The notes: generated from the letters alone by a model not told the origin. 64,000 nt of DNA from Paenibacillus polymyxa M1 (GCF_000237325.1 NC_017542.1:5574501-5638500), one strand, 5' to 3'; shown: positions 45,539-54,811, counted from the stretch's first letter. A program made the numbers and translations.

Positions 45539-47419
45539 TCATTCTGCGGATAAAGGAGCTATATTGGTGGCCTTGGGAAGCGCAGCCTGAATTGTAGCCG
45601 GCCTGGAGCAATCCCACACTACTTTGACCAAATACCCAAACAACAACACATTGAGCAATGATGTCACGCACAAAATAATACCGTAATGATCCTGAGAATT
45701 AGAGCTATAGAAAATATCAAAGGTGTTCAGGAAAATCGTAAGACTGAATCCACCCGCAAGCCACAAAAATCTGCGATCTTTCAAATACAGGTACGCCAGT
45801 ACAGCTAACGCCGCCGCAGGGAACAGATACCGTTCATGCATGCTGGAAGCGAAGGTAAATACACCTGCAATGAGCACCAGTGCAGCTGCTGCTGCAAATT
45901 GTGGTTTCCGACTGCGGATATACATCCACCATGTAAACAGAGTCACCAGCACAATGCAGATCATCCCCCATGTATGGTAACTGAACAGGAACAGCGTTGT
46001 AGTGTCCTGCGTATAATTGCCACCAATTAGTGCGAAGAAGTTATACGCGTTCACCGAAGCATATGGATATTCGCCAACTGTCCCCTTGTATAAATCAAGC
46101 AGCCATAACGGCTCCTGTCCCCATGAAAATGGCAATATAACCAGAATGGTTGTCACAACGGCACCACCAATTGACAACAGCCATGGCTGTATTTTGCGCT
46201 GTCTCAGCAGCTCAAAGAACAGAACCGGCCCATAAATAATCCCCTGTGGCTTCATCAATACCGCTATCGTAAACAGTACAGCGGACCAGCCGATCCGGTT
46301 TTCCACCAGCAGCACAATCATGCCCACAATCAGCATGGTAAAAAATGAATCTACCTGCCCCCAGAAGGTCGAATTGATAAATACAGCTGGGTTAAACACA
46401 TAGAATATAGCCAATCCGAGGCTCACTCCATAGCCGACCCGTTTGCTTGCCAACCGGTACAGCATGTACGCTGTCACGATATCAGCTAAAATATTCGGAA
46501 GCCGCAGCAATACAGACATATAAGGACTGAAAGCATCCGTAGAGCCGATTTTACCGATTACATATAAAATATAAATATAGAACGGTGGATAATCACTGGA
46601 ACCATTCGTGTAAAAGCCTGACAAGCTATCCGCTGCTGTCGTAGCCCAGTTTCGGAATAGCATTAAATCCATGTGGCCCGAGATCCATGGGGCGATCGCC
46701 ATTCTTAAAGAGAATCCTACACCCAGCACAGTCCACAGCATCAGTCCCCGGTTACGTTCCCCGAGCTTCCATTCTTGAGCCCGAAAACGATACGCAATAA
46801 ACACGAACGCACCGAAGAACAAAGCAGCGAAAATCGCCATCGGAGTAGCATAAGCAGATGAAGAATTTCCATTTCTTCCACCACCCATACCACCGCCAGG
46901 ACCGCCCATGCCCATTCCAGATCCGTTACCAGACATGCCACCGGGGCCTCTGTGCTGTCCGTCTCTAGCAACACCACTGCCGTCCGAGGCAGACGTATCA
47001 TTCCCGGCCGTTGTACCTTTGTCACCCGATGTCGACGAATTCTCACTAGAGGAGTTGGTCGTCTGGCCCGTCGTCCCCTGATTCTTGCTGTCAGAGCTGC
47101 TCGCCGCATCCGTAGATGTTGGGAGAGAATTCTGCTGATCTTGTCCTACACTTCCTGTTCCCAGGTTCCCTGCGGTCTGACCGTCAGAGGGACGTTGCGC
47201 CGGCCCTCCCATGCCTCCGCCTGCTCCCCCTCCGAACCCGCCGGATGGCCCCTGCCTAACAGCCGCAGACTGAGACGCGGAACTACCTGAATAACTCCAT
47301 AACGAAACGATACTAACGGCAGCACACAATATGAGACTAAATAGAAGTATATATTTCAGACCGTTCGCTTTCCAAACGTTCAAATCCGATGCACCTCTCT
47401 CTGTTTCTATTTTCCTCAT
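45539..47419 (-). CDS. Polytopic glycosyltransferase-like membrane protein with low-complexity loop
   Basis: 626 residues. After one N-terminal membrane segment (YILLFSLILCAAVSIVSLW) comes an about 130-residue low-complexity region rich in Gly, Ser, Thr, Asp and Met (GGFGGGAGGGMGGPAQRPSD, GMGMGGPGGGMGGG). At least nine further membrane segments follow (about 190-600). GHMDLMLFRNWA and SDYPPFYIYILYVIGKI resemble the first-loop Asp and polar motif of GT-C type lipid-linked sugar transferases (GT39/GT87 group), and FWGQVDSFFTMLIVG a conserved mid-motif. Start ATG 47419 is used here; TTG 47383 has a comparable ribosome site. Probable role: transfer of a sugar from a polyprenyl carrier in the envelope. 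Function not established. Confidence 0.75.
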   Translation of the reverse strand: MRKIETERGASDLNVWKANGLKYILLFSLILCAAVSIVSLWSYSGSSASQSAAVRQGPSGGFGGGAGGGMGGPAQRPSDGQTAGNLGTGSVGQDQQNSLPTSTDAASSSDSKNQGTTGQTTNSSSENSSTSGDKGTTAGNDTSASDGSGVARDGQHRGPGGMSGNGSGMGMGGPGGGMGGGRNGNSSSAYATPMAIFAALFFGAFVFIAYRFRAQEWKLGERNRGLMLWTVLGVGFSLRMAIAPWISGHMDLMLFRNWATTAADSLSGFYTNGSSDYPPFYIYILYVIGKIGSTDAFSPYMSVLLRLPNILADIVTAYMLYRLASKRVGYGVSLGLAIFYVFNPAVFINSTFWGQVDSFFTMLIVGMIVLLVENRIGWSAVLFTIAVLMKPQGIIYGPVLFFELLRQRKIQPWLLSIGGAVVTTILVILPFSWGQEPLWLLDLYKGTVGEYPYASVNAYNFFALIGGNYTQDTTTLFLFSYHTWGMICIVLVTLFTWWMYIRSRKPQFAAAAALVLIAGVFTFASSMHERYLFPAAALAVLAYLYLKDRRFLWLAGGFSLTIFLNTFDIFYSSNSQDHYGIILCVTSLLNVLLFGYLVKVVWDCSRPATIQAALPKATNIAPLSAE

Positions 47420-47483
47420 ATTGTATCTGCCTTAGCTTAGGACTTTGTGAGTTCTGGCTGAATGTTGGCTGAATACGTAATCA

Positions 47484-48194
47484 TCACACTGAACATTGCT
47501 GTTCCAACTCCATAATCGCTCTTTCTAGCTGAGATTGTGGATGCTTCAGCATGTTGCCATGACCGGCTGCTAATAGAGACGGATTGTAAGATGCCAGTTT
47601 TTTGGCGCTTTGCAGCGAAATTTCCTTGTTCCATGTAGCTAGTGCTGGAAAAGGAAACAGTGGCTTGAGCCTTCCCGCCACCGCAACACCACCCCGAGTC
47701 TGGAAGGCATCGCCTGCAATCAATGCATGGGTACGGGTATCCAAAAATCCCATCGAGCCCGGCGTATGTCCCGGTGCGCTGATCGCCAGCAGCGAACCCA
47801 CGTTATCTCCATCCTCCAGTAAAACGTCAGGCTGGGTAAGGATATTCTTCGGCACGCTGCCCCGAATAGGAGTGTCTGGTTCGCCTGCCTCCAACGATAC
47901 ATCACCCTTCAGTAGCCGAGCATCCCGCCTTGAAATGAATACTTGCGCCTCAGGATACTTTGCCTTCAGCTTATCCAACGCACCCACATGATCTCCATGC
48001 GCATGGGTAAGTACAATTCGTATAATCGGCTGCCCAATCCGCGCCGCAGCCTGTTCAATACGCTGAGCACTGTATGGCAATCCGGCATCGATCAGGGTAA
48101 GCCCCTCTTTCTCCTCCACCAAATAACAGTTCACTGGGAACAGCCGGGGCATAAACGTTAATTGATACACATGCTGCACCTGAACGATACGCAT
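47484..48194 (-). CDS. MBL-fold metallo-hydrolase
   Basis: 236 residues with metallo-beta-lactamase fold motifs THAHGDHVGAL (HxHxDH), a metal His in SAPGHTPGSMGF, Asp in LIAGDAFQ and the last His in AAGHGNM. A two-metal hydrolase of the glyoxalase II/lactonase group; its substrate cannot be read from the sequence. No signal peptide. It is alone on its strand between a membrane-protein gene and a SDR gene. Confidence 0.85.
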   Translation of the reverse strand: MRIVQVQHVYQLTFMPRLFPVNCYLVEEKEGLTLIDAGLPYSAQRIEQAAARIGQPIIRIVLTHAHGDHVGALDKLKAKYPEAQVFISRRDARLLKGDVSLEAGEPDTPIRGSVPKNILTQPDVLLEDGDNVGSLLAISAPGHTPGSMGFLDTRTHALIAGDAFQTRGGVAVAGRLKPLFPFPALATWNKEISLQSAKKLASYNPSLLAAGHGNMLKHPQSQLERAIMELEQQCSV

Positions 48195-48300
48195 TTTATC
48201 TCATCTCCTTGTCTTGATCATAAACTAATTATGTTAGTATTATAAATAATATAATTAGTTTTAAGCAAATTTTTTCGTAAATACCTGTCGGAACGTTATA

Positions 48301-48343
48301 CAAAAAGCAAAAAGCAGACCCGGAATCCTGCCTCTGGGTCTGC
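48301..48343 (-). terminator. Terminator of the SDR gene
   Basis: GCAGACCC and GGGTCTGC pair (48314-48321, 48336-48343); read leftward a T-rich stretch follows. Confidence 0.85.
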
Positions 48344-48384
48344 CTTTATCCATATTTATGCATATGTCTTTCAATTCATCAGCT

Positions 48385-49023
48385 CTACCGGATGGCCTCA
48401 GCAATAGGCGTACTGCCGGACACCAAATCAATCGCTCGATGATACGTCTGCTTTTCCTCTAGTGCTGCTACCACCGTTGCCGCTACATCTTCACGTGAGA
48501 TAGTATGGCTGGTGAGATCTTCACCGGTAGCAACCTTGCCAGTACCCGCATCATCTGTCAACCCGCCCGGACGAAGAATCGTGTAATCCAGATTGCTCGC
48601 TTCCAGCAAGCGATCTGCATAATGCTTTGCCACGTAATATGGCTTAATCGATTCAGGCCATTGCTCCCGGTTCTCCGCATATAGAGCGCTGACCATAATG
48701 AAGCGCCGGATACCCGCTTGCTCAGCGGCTTCCATCGCCTTGACTGCTCCATCAAGGTCGATGAGCAGCGTTTTATCCGCTCCTGTGTTGCCACCGGAGC
48801 CTGCCGTAAACACGACAGCGTCGCTGCCTTGTATAGCTGCGGCAATTTCACCTACCGTCCCTTCAAGGTCAGCTACTACCGTTTCTGCTCCCAAACGTTC
48901 AAGCGCTTCGGCCTGATCCGGTTTGCGGATCAGTGCCTTTACGCGATGCGACTCATGTTGCCCTAGTAGGCGAACGAGATGTCTGCCTACTTTTCCATTG
49001 GCACCAATCACCAGTACGTTCAC
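48385..49023 (-). CDS. NAD(P)-binding SDR family protein (YhfK-like)
   Basis: 212 residues, an atypical short-chain dehydrogenase: VLVIGANGKVGRHLVRLL is the nucleotide-binding loop, VFTAGSGGNTGADKT the second strand and YYVAKHYADRLLEASNLDYTILRPGGLTDD the active-site region with Tyr-x-x-x-Lys. Length and layout match YhfK of B. subtilis. It is transcribed leftward, with a TetR-type regulator upstream in the same direction (102-bp gap), which may control it. Substrate unknown. Confidence 0.88.
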   Translation of the reverse strand: MNVLVIGANGKVGRHLVRLLGQHESHRVKALIRKPDQAEALERLGAETVVADLEGTVGEIAAAIQGSDAVVFTAGSGGNTGADKTLLIDLDGAVKAMEAAEQAGIRRFIMVSALYAENREQWPESIKPYYVAKHYADRLLEASNLDYTILRPGGLTDDAGTGKVATGEDLTSHTISREDVAATVVAALEEKQTYHRAIDLVSGSTPIAEAIR

Positions 49024-49125
49024 TCATATCCCCTCCTGTATTCACGGTCTCTCGCTTACAGTATACTGAATATATTTTACCCTTTGAGTCCAGGACGCAA
49101 TCATATGGGCTATATCAGATTGAAC

Positions 49126-49731
49126 TCAGTTTTTATCTGAATGCTCTCCCTCTCGCTTTTGCTGTAACACGCGAAGACCTGCGCAAAAGGTGTCCATCAT
49201 CACTTCAATACTCTGATCCACATCCACAGGTAAACCAAAGCCACCCTTTTGTTCAAGTGAGGCAAAACCATGAAGAAGACTGCGGAATCCCCTCGCTGCA
49301 TGAATGCAATCTGCTTCGTTGAAGCCGTAGCCACTGGATAGCACGGTAATGACAAGTTCCGCTACTCGATCCGCTGCGTGTCTCAGCTCGGTATCATTTC
49401 GGTCGGTTGCATACAGCATCGCTTCATACAAACCAGGCCGCTCGCGCGCATACTGCATATACGCTCTCCCCATAGCAATCAGCGCCTCTTCGCCTGCTCG
49501 GCCTACGGCTGCGCTCATCAATGCTTCCTCTAGCTTTTCGAGGCTATGTAATGCCAGCGCTTGACGCAATCCGTTCAATCCGTCCACATGGTTGTACAAG
49601 GATGGGGGGCGAATATGTAGCTTTTGCGCCAATGTAGTGAGCGTGACCTCTCCCATCCCTCGTTCATTGGCAACATCCTCGGCAGCCTCCAGGATATCTT
49701 GTAGCTTTACTCCATTTCTAGGTGACATCAT
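49126..49731 (-). CDS. TetR/AcrR-family regulator
   Basis: 201 residues from ATG 49731, five bases after AAAGGGG; a longer frame exists upstream without a ribosome site. The N-terminal helix-turn-helix is KLQDILEAAEDVANERGMGEVTLTTLAQKLHIRPPSLYNHVDGLNGLRQALA, then a helical ligand domain of the WHG type (QYARERPGLYEAMLY, GFRSLLHGFASLEQKGGFG). It may regulate the SDR gene just downstream. Confidence 0.85.
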   Translation of the reverse strand: MMSPRNGVKLQDILEAAEDVANERGMGEVTLTTLAQKLHIRPPSLYNHVDGLNGLRQALALHSLEKLEEALMSAAVGRAGEEALIAMGRAYMQYARERPGLYEAMLYATDRNDTELRHAADRVAELVITVLSSGYGFNEADCIHAARGFRSLLHGFASLEQKGGFGLPVDVDQSIEVMMDTFCAGLRVLQQKREGEHSDKN

Positions 49732-49972
49732 CCGGTCCCCTTTCGTTAAATTCCTATGTAAGGTTAATTTCGTATACATATACAGACTAAATTCTTATTT
49801 CATCTTAACTAATCCCATTAGTTTATACAAAGAAAGTACCGTTTGCAACAGCTCCATACACTAACTCTTTTTTAGAAGAAGAGCCGTTAGGATATTACTG
49901 CTATAATACAAAGAGATTATAGAGCAGATTCGATATCTTTTCCGATTCCCTGCAAAGGAGCTAGCTATATCT

Positions 49973-50713
49973 ATGGAACCCAATCCACTTCCAGCTATTG
50001 AGTTTAATCGTGTCACTAAATATTTCACCGGGTCGGGACAACAACGTGCTGTCCTGAACGGAGTTACGGCAAAGGTCCCGCGCGGAAAAATCACGACACT
50101 GGTCGGTCCATCAGGATCTGGTAAAAGCACACTGCTTTCACTATGCAATCTTTTGCTAGCATCGGATGAAGGAGAAATCAACGTTCTCGGCAAGCCTATA
50201 ACCGAGTGGGAAATCCCTGAACTGAGACGGAAAGTAGCATTGGTTTTTCAAGATGCCCCCATGCTTCAAGGGACGGTCCTCTACAATCTCCAAACTGTAG
50301 AGCGGCTGCATGGCACGGTACTGGAAGATCCGGTTGGCCTGTTAGAGCGCGTAGGACTTACCCGTGACCTGCTGGAGCAAAAGGCGCAGGAGCTGTCCGG
50401 CGGACAAAGACAGCGCTTGGCCCTGGCGCGGACGCTCGCGAACCGTCCGGATATTTTACTACTGGATGAGATTACTTCTGCACTGGACCCCACCTCAGTC
50501 AAAGAGGTCGAGGAACTGCTGCTTCAAATGAACAAAGAAGAGGGAACAACAATGATCTGGATTACGCATCATATGGAACAAGCCCGCAGGGTAGGCCACG
50601 AAACATGGCTGATGATCAACGGAAGTTTGGTAGAACAAACGGATACGCAAACGTTTTTTAACGCTCCACAGCATAGTGAAACTCGCAGGTTTGTAGCAGG
50701 AGAATGGGTATGA
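49973..50713 (+). CDS. fetA: FetA-type iron-exporter ATPase
   Basis: 246 residues with Walker A LVGPSGSGKSTLLS, Q-loop LVFQDAPM, signature ELSGGQRQRLALARTL, Walker B ILLLDEITSALDP and switch His (WITHHMEQA). Coupled to a UPF0014/FetB-type permease by a 4-bp overlap, which identifies the pair as the FetAB system that exports iron or ferrous ions and lowers oxidative damage in E. coli. The ribosome site (AAAGGAG) is about 12 bases upstream, a little far. Confidence 0.85.
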   Translation: MEPNPLPAIEFNRVTKYFTGSGQQRAVLNGVTAKVPRGKITTLVGPSGSGKSTLLSLCNLLLASDEGEINVLGKPITEWEIPELRRKVALVFQDAPMLQGTVLYNLQTVERLHGTVLEDPVGLLERVGLTRDLLEQKAQELSGGQRQRLALARTLANRPDILLLDEITSALDPTSVKEVEELLLQMNKEEGTTMIWITHHMEQARRVGHETWLMINGSLVEQTDTQTFFNAPQHSETRRFVAGEWV

Positions 50714-51471
50714 CGATTGTTGCCTTGATTCTCTCTCTTGGTTTTGTATTTATCGCCATCGTCATGTCCAAGTCCTTCAAACTCGGTCTGGACCGAGATA
50801 TTATTATTGCCACGATCAGAGCATCCGTTCAGCTACTGGTGATTGGATATGTACTGCATTTGATTTTTGGGATGCAAAGCTACGGATTTATCGTGTTATT
50901 CATTCTGCTCATGATCACTGTAGCTTCTCAAAATGTTGCGCGCAAAGGACGTTTTATTCCCCAGCTCATGTGGAAGTCATTCCTGACGTTGCTGTGTGTG
51001 GAAATCGTTACACAGGCATTTCTAATTGGCCTGCATATCATTCCGGCGACAGCCCGGTACATGATTCCGATTAGCGGCATGATCATTGGCAGCTCCATGA
51101 TTTTGTCCAGTCTGCTGGTATCGCGGCTCAAGTCGGAAGTCCTCCTGCGCAAGCCTGAAATCATGCTTATTCTCGCGTTGGGAGGAACACCGAGACAAGC
51201 CATCTTCCCTATACTGAAGAATTGTATACATTCCAGTATGATTCCAACCATTGAGGGGCAGAAGACACTTGGGCTTGTCCAGCTTCCCGGCATGATGACC
51301 GGACAAATCATTGCAGGCGCCAATCCAATTGTCGCCGTGCGTTTGCAATTGCTCATCGTATTCACTACCATGACCTCTGCCATTTTGACCAGCGTGCTGC
51401 TCAGCCTGTTCATTTACCCGACATTATTTACCCGCCAGCAACAACTGCGTACAGAGTCCTGGGAAGTCTGA
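50710..51471 (+). CDS. fetB: FetB-type (UPF0014) iron-exporter permease
   Basis: 253 residues from ATG 50710, seven bases after AGGAG and overlapping fetA by ATGA; an ATG at 50704 is too close to that site. Seven membrane segments are visible. The family signature in mid-protein is PISGMIIGSSMILSSLLVSRLKSEV and, near the C-terminus, LGLVQLPGMMTGQIIAGANPIVAVRLQLLI. Partner of FetA. Confidence 0.88.
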   Translation: MTIVALILSLGFVFIAIVMSKSFKLGLDRDIIIATIRASVQLLVIGYVLHLIFGMQSYGFIVLFILLMITVASQNVARKGRFIPQLMWKSFLTLLCVEIVTQAFLIGLHIIPATARYMIPISGMIIGSSMILSSLLVSRLKSEVLLRKPEIMLILALGGTPRQAIFPILKNCIHSSMIPTIEGQKTLGLVQLPGMMTGQIIAGANPIVAVRLQLLIVFTTMTSAILTSVLLSLFIYPTLFTRQQQLRTESWEV

Positions 51472-51533
51472 TAGAGACGGGTATACCCAGTTATTTACCA
51501 ACCATTTTCCATTTATCAAAATTAAATAGACAT

Positions 51534-51557
51534 GTTTAATTCCTGACACGAGGGTTA
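51534..51557 (+). promoter_or_regulatory. SigmaB-like promoter before the KGG-repeat gene
   Basis: GTTTAA, a 12-bp spacer and GGGTTA match the SigB consensus closely; the start codon lies about 50 bp downstream. A similar element precedes the csbD-like gene at 6572. Confidence 0.55.
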
Positions 51558-51606
51558 ATAGATACACGTAGACGCTTTACTAAAATTCGATGAGGAGTGA
51601 TTGAAC

Positions 51607-51954
51607 ATGGCTAACAACAACCAAAATGGCAAAATGAGTCGCGAAGAGGCAGGACGTTTAGGTGGAGAAGCTACTGCTAAAAATCACGACAAAGAATTTT
51701 ACCAAGAGATCGGCGAAAAAGGTGGCGAGGCCACTTCCAAAAGTCATGGCAAGGACTTCTATCAGGAGATTGGTGAAAAAGGCGGCGAAGCCACTTCCAA
51801 AAACCATGGCAAGGAGTTCTATCAGGAAATCGGTCGCAAGGGCGGTGAAGCCCGTGGCAATTCAGACCAAAGTGATAGCGACGGGAAAATGAGCAGAGAA
51901 GAAGCAGGCCGCAAAGGCGGCGAGGCCCGCGCCCGTCAGCGTAAAAATAACTAA
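51607..51954 (+). CDS. KGG-repeat stress protein (GsiB-like)
   Basis: 115 residues from ATG 51607, nine bases after GAGGAG. Hydrophilic and repetitive: an R/K-x-GGEA unit recurs five times (GRLGGEA, GEKGGEA twice, GRKGGEA twice), and the three central units also share HGK(D/E)FYQEIG. This is the KGG motif of GsiB-type proteins, which are SigB-controlled hydrophilins thought to protect cells from desiccation. The near-identical tandem units are about 19 residues (57 bp) and suggest slippage-prone repeats. A SigB-like promoter precedes it. Confidence 0.88.
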   Translation: MANNNQNGKMSREEAGRLGGEATAKNHDKEFYQEIGEKGGEATSKSHGKDFYQEIGEKGGEATSKNHGKEFYQEIGRKGGEARGNSDQSDSDGKMSREEAGRKGGEARARQRKNN

Positions 51955-52337
51955 CGATAGATCAGGATGCATTGTCGATGCATTTGCAATGTAAAGGCAC
52001 CCACTGCATAGAATGCGAAGTAAGTGAATGTTTATGTTATAGAAGCCTATCTGCCGGTGTTCCGGTAGGTAGGCTTTTTGTGTGAAAGTTACTTTCATCA
52101 AAAGGCTACTTTCATCATCCGAACATACGTCATACAATATACATCATCATACATATTTTATTACAAATGAAAGAATGGAATAGTCAGATTCTTTTCTCAT
52201 GTCATCTTACTTATTGCGAACAAGACAAATACCGCAGCCCTTGAATTGAGCACCATGCAACACACTAGAGGATGCAACTCAAATCAAATATTCCTGCATT
52301 CCGGCTGTTAAGATGGAGTCGAAAGGAGGGAACCCTC
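51955..52337. other. Intergenic region after the KGG-repeat gene
   Basis: 383 bp containing the terminator at 52043-52079 and the promoter region of the AraC-type gene. No other gene or clear operator seen. Confidence 0.5.
52043..52079 (+). terminator. Terminator of the KGG-repeat gene
   Basis: AAGCCTATCTGCCGG pairs with CCGGTAGGTAGGCTT, with a T-run after it. Confidence 0.8.
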
Positions 52338-53240
52338 GTGTACGAATGGAACGAAATGGTCCAGCTTATGATTGATTGGATTGATAATAATCTGACCTCA
52401 GCGCCATCGTTGTTGAGAATGTCCGACCAGCTAGGCTATTCCCCTTATTACTGTACAAAGCAATTTCATTCTCTGACAGGAATGACATTAAGGGATTATG
52501 TGTGGATGCGCAGGATTAGCCGGGCAGCTCTTGAACTCCGGGATAGCAATGTCCGCATCCTCGATGTGGCCATAAAGTATGGGTTTTCTTCACAGGAAGC
52601 TTTTACACGAGCATTTGTAAAAGCATTTGAGGTAACACCGGCTGTATACCAGAAGGAGCCCAGACCTATTCCATTAGCCATTCGCGTTGAGGTGTTCTCT
52701 CCTTATCATTACCATTTGAAGGAGCGGGATAAGATGGTTAAAGAGCATTTGCAAGAAGCCGAAGTCAAAATTGAGCATATACCAGCACACAAATTTATTG
52801 GTCTCTGGGATATTTCTTCTCGAAATTACGGCGATTTCTGGAGAAATGGTCATAATTGTGATGAAATTTGCGGAACCCTGGAAAGCATGTCTCACCTCAA
52901 GCTTCCCGGACAATTGGGCCAAACGGCAGGCTGGTTCTATCAGAATGGTCAGAAGGGCTATCTCTACGGAATACCGGTTGCCGCTGACTACGCCGGAGAG
53001 ATTCCCGCAGGAATGAAGTGCCGGGACATCCCCGAATCAGATTACCTGGTTTTTTTCCACCCACCCTTCAATTATTTAAAAAACAACGGAGACGTTATGA
53101 GAACGGTGGAGGAGAAAGCTTGGAACTTTGATCCTAGCAGCCTGGGGTATGAATGGGATGAGGAAACGAAGCAGGATTATCAACGCCATTTCCCTGAGGG
53201 ATACGGCTACGCGGTGTTGCGCCCTGTGAAAAAAGTGTAG
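52338..53240 (+). CDS. AraC-family regulator with effector-binding domain
   Basis: 300 residues from GTG 52338, eight bases after AAGGAGG; an ATG 22 codons upstream has no ribosome site. The N-terminal about 105 residues are the double helix-turn-helix (SLLRMSDQLGYSPYYCTKQFHSLTG and LDVAIKYGFSSQEAFTRAFVKAFEVTP). The C-terminal part (VKIEHIPAHKFIGLWDISSRN, GYLYGIPVAADYAGEIPAGM) is a GyrI-like effector-binding domain, as in MerR/AraC-type multidrug regulators (Rob/BltR style). Its target is not adjacent in an obvious way. Confidence 0.85.
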   Translation: MYEWNEMVQLMIDWIDNNLTSAPSLLRMSDQLGYSPYYCTKQFHSLTGMTLRDYVWMRRISRAALELRDSNVRILDVAIKYGFSSQEAFTRAFVKAFEVTPAVYQKEPRPIPLAIRVEVFSPYHYHLKERDKMVKEHLQEAEVKIEHIPAHKFIGLWDISSRNYGDFWRNGHNCDEICGTLESMSHLKLPGQLGQTAGWFYQNGQKGYLYGIPVAADYAGEIPAGMKCRDIPESDYLVFFHPPFNYLKNNGDVMRTVEEKAWNFDPSSLGYEWDEETKQDYQRHFPEGYGYAVLRPVKKV

Positions 53241-53254
53241 AGCAGAAGAATCCC

Positions 53255-53303
53255 AAGAAGCCGCTGCGATCAGAATGCTATTAATCGTCTCGCGGCTTCT
53301 CTT
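53255..53303 (+). terminator. Terminator after the AraC-type gene
   Basis: AGAAGCCGC (53256-53264) pairs with GCGGCTTCT (53292-53300), followed by CTTTT. Confidence 0.7.
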
Positions 53304-53350
53304 TTGAAAATGGAATGGAGGTATAGGCAAAGAAGTCCTTTCGCTTTTGG

Positions 53351-53572
53351 TTGGTCCTAGTCTCATGTATAGTTATTGCTGTAAATCTTACGGGATATGA
53401 CGACTATAATATACTTTTGGCTATGATTAGCCCGTTGGTTTGGGTGTATGAATCTTTTCAATTTGTGCGCAAAGCACATATCCCCATATCCCTTGTTTAC
53501 TTCACTACAATAGGTTTCTGGTATCTCATAGGGTATGTTATCGATCGTTTGATTAGAAAATCAAAAGAATAA
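53351..53572 (+). CDS. Small membrane protein of unknown function, start codon unclear
   Basis: 73 residues if TTG 53351 is used: hydrophobic segments at about 2-20 and 48-65 with basic ends (VRKAHIPISLVYFTTIGFWYLIGY). The frame extends upstream as KKSFRFWLV, a typical positively charged start, with GGAGGT just before it, but no ATG/GTG/TTG lies there and a TAG stops the frame next. The start codon may have been lost by mutation, so this may be a pseudogene. No family recognised. Confidence 0.4.
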   Translation: MVLVSCIVIAVNLTGYDDYNILLAMISPLVWVYESFQFVRKAHIPISLVYFTTIGFWYLIGYVIDRLIRKSKE

Positions 53573-54045
53573 TTACTTGAAATGATTTTCTAAATCATTA
53601 TCTACCTTCTCAGGCTCGTACTCGACTGTTTTATAGTCAGGTGAAGAAGGAATCATATTGACCACAACATTCCTCATTTGTAGCTTGTACTTTCCTTCTT
53701 CAAAAGCAAGAATATGCTTGATAGGAGGTAAAACTCCATATCCTCATACTTCGTTATCGAAGAAACAACAATCTTGGAAGGGTCAGAATCATCCACAGAC
53801 ATGATACGATAATCAATCGGTGTCCCTTAGGCTTTTAGAAAATTAAGTCGTGTCCGCTCTGTTTTAAAACGATAATCATCAGACAGCGAAAGCATCTTAT
53901 CGTAGTCACGACTCATAGAGGCGTTCATATATTCTGAAAATGTCGAGACAGCAGCCTCTTTGGGCTTATCGGGAAGTTTATAAGGTTCCTTATCCCCTCC
54001 AAGAACAATCAAACAAGCCAACTTCTTACGTAATGCCATCTTCAA
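53573..54045 (-). pseudogene. Exported protein gene broken by a stop codon and a frameshift
   Basis: Start TTG 54045 after GGGAGG. The N-terminus MKMALRKKLACLIVLGG looks like a signal peptide. The frame stops at 53829 (TAA where CAA would give LKAQGTPIDYRI), the same frame then continues for about 30 codons (DYRIMSVDDSDPSKIVVSS), and near 53735 a shift is needed to read VLPPIKHILAFEEGKYKLQM through to a TAA at 53573. Reconstructed, it would be about 155 residues, probably a secreted or lipoprotein-like product of unknown function. Confidence 0.7.
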
Positions 54046-54110
54046 TTAATAAAACCTCCCTCGCTAAAATTCATCCCTATATTCCCATGCCTATACAGAG
54101 TTGTCGCCTT

Positions 54111-54390
54111 TCAGAATAAGTCAATGTTACTTAGATGTGGCTTGATAATGTTTACATGTATAGTCTCATTTATTAGGGCACTATTTACAGTCGCCCCCAT
54201 AATCTCTGAAACCCATCTTAGAGGCACCATCACGCGATTGGGTGATTCTGGCATAACAGGCGCACTAGGCATTATTTTTTCTTTATCATTTACATAAGCT
54301 ACTTTACTCCCGACAGTCAGACGTACGATTTCACCATGCTCAGAAAAGATTGTAATCTCCTGCTTCTCTCTATAGTCTTGGAGATATGCG
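54111..54390 (-). pseudogene. Stalk-domain protein fragment
   Basis: About 90 residues, starting inside a domain: EKQEITIFSEHGEIVRLTVG, KVAYVNDKEKIMPSAPVM and NRVMVPLRWVSEIMGATVN, the C-terminal repeat pattern of copper amine oxidase-like stalk domains, ending naturally at LSNIDLF. No start or signal peptide; it is joined at about 54385 to the end of an SDR fragment in another frame, so it is a truncated remnant. Confidence 0.65.
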
Positions 54391-54746
54391 GTACCGCATG
54401 CTTGGCAGCAAAATACTGCGGCCAAAATTTACCCTCGAATGGAGTCTTGGCCTTTTCCGTATCTATTGTGATCGGACCACGTGTATAGCTCGCACCCGGA
54501 GTAAACAAATGATCGAAGACGTCGACCTGTTCAAAAAACGCCTGTACTTCCTCTTCCTTTTAATTGTTCAATTGAAAGGTCTTTACCACTTCTGCAGGGA
54601 TGACCTTCTTCGCTTGCGCCAGCCTGTCTGCAGAACGGCCAGCGATTACGATACTTGCTCCTTACATTTGCTGCTTCTACGGCTGTTGCCAGCCCTATTC
54701 CTGCACTGCCACTAATCACGACAACACGTTGATTATGTAAACTCAT
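54387..54746 (-). pseudogene. Short-chain dehydrogenase gene fragment with frameshifts
   Basis: Begins MSLHNQRVVVISGSAGIGLA, an SDR nucleotide-binding motif. Near 54665 a shift leads to GASIVIAGRSADRLAQAKK, and another frame gives FDHLFTPGASYTRGPITI and FEGKFWPQYFAAKHAVPHIS, an SDR middle with the family-type FWxQYFAAK. It stops at the junction with the stalk-domain fragment at about 54385, so the C-terminal half with the rest of the fold is gone. Confidence 0.7.
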
Positions 54747-54811
54747 ATTATTATTATTGTCATCTCCTTTATAAGGATATTATCATAACTATTTTATAAT
54801 CATATATATTT

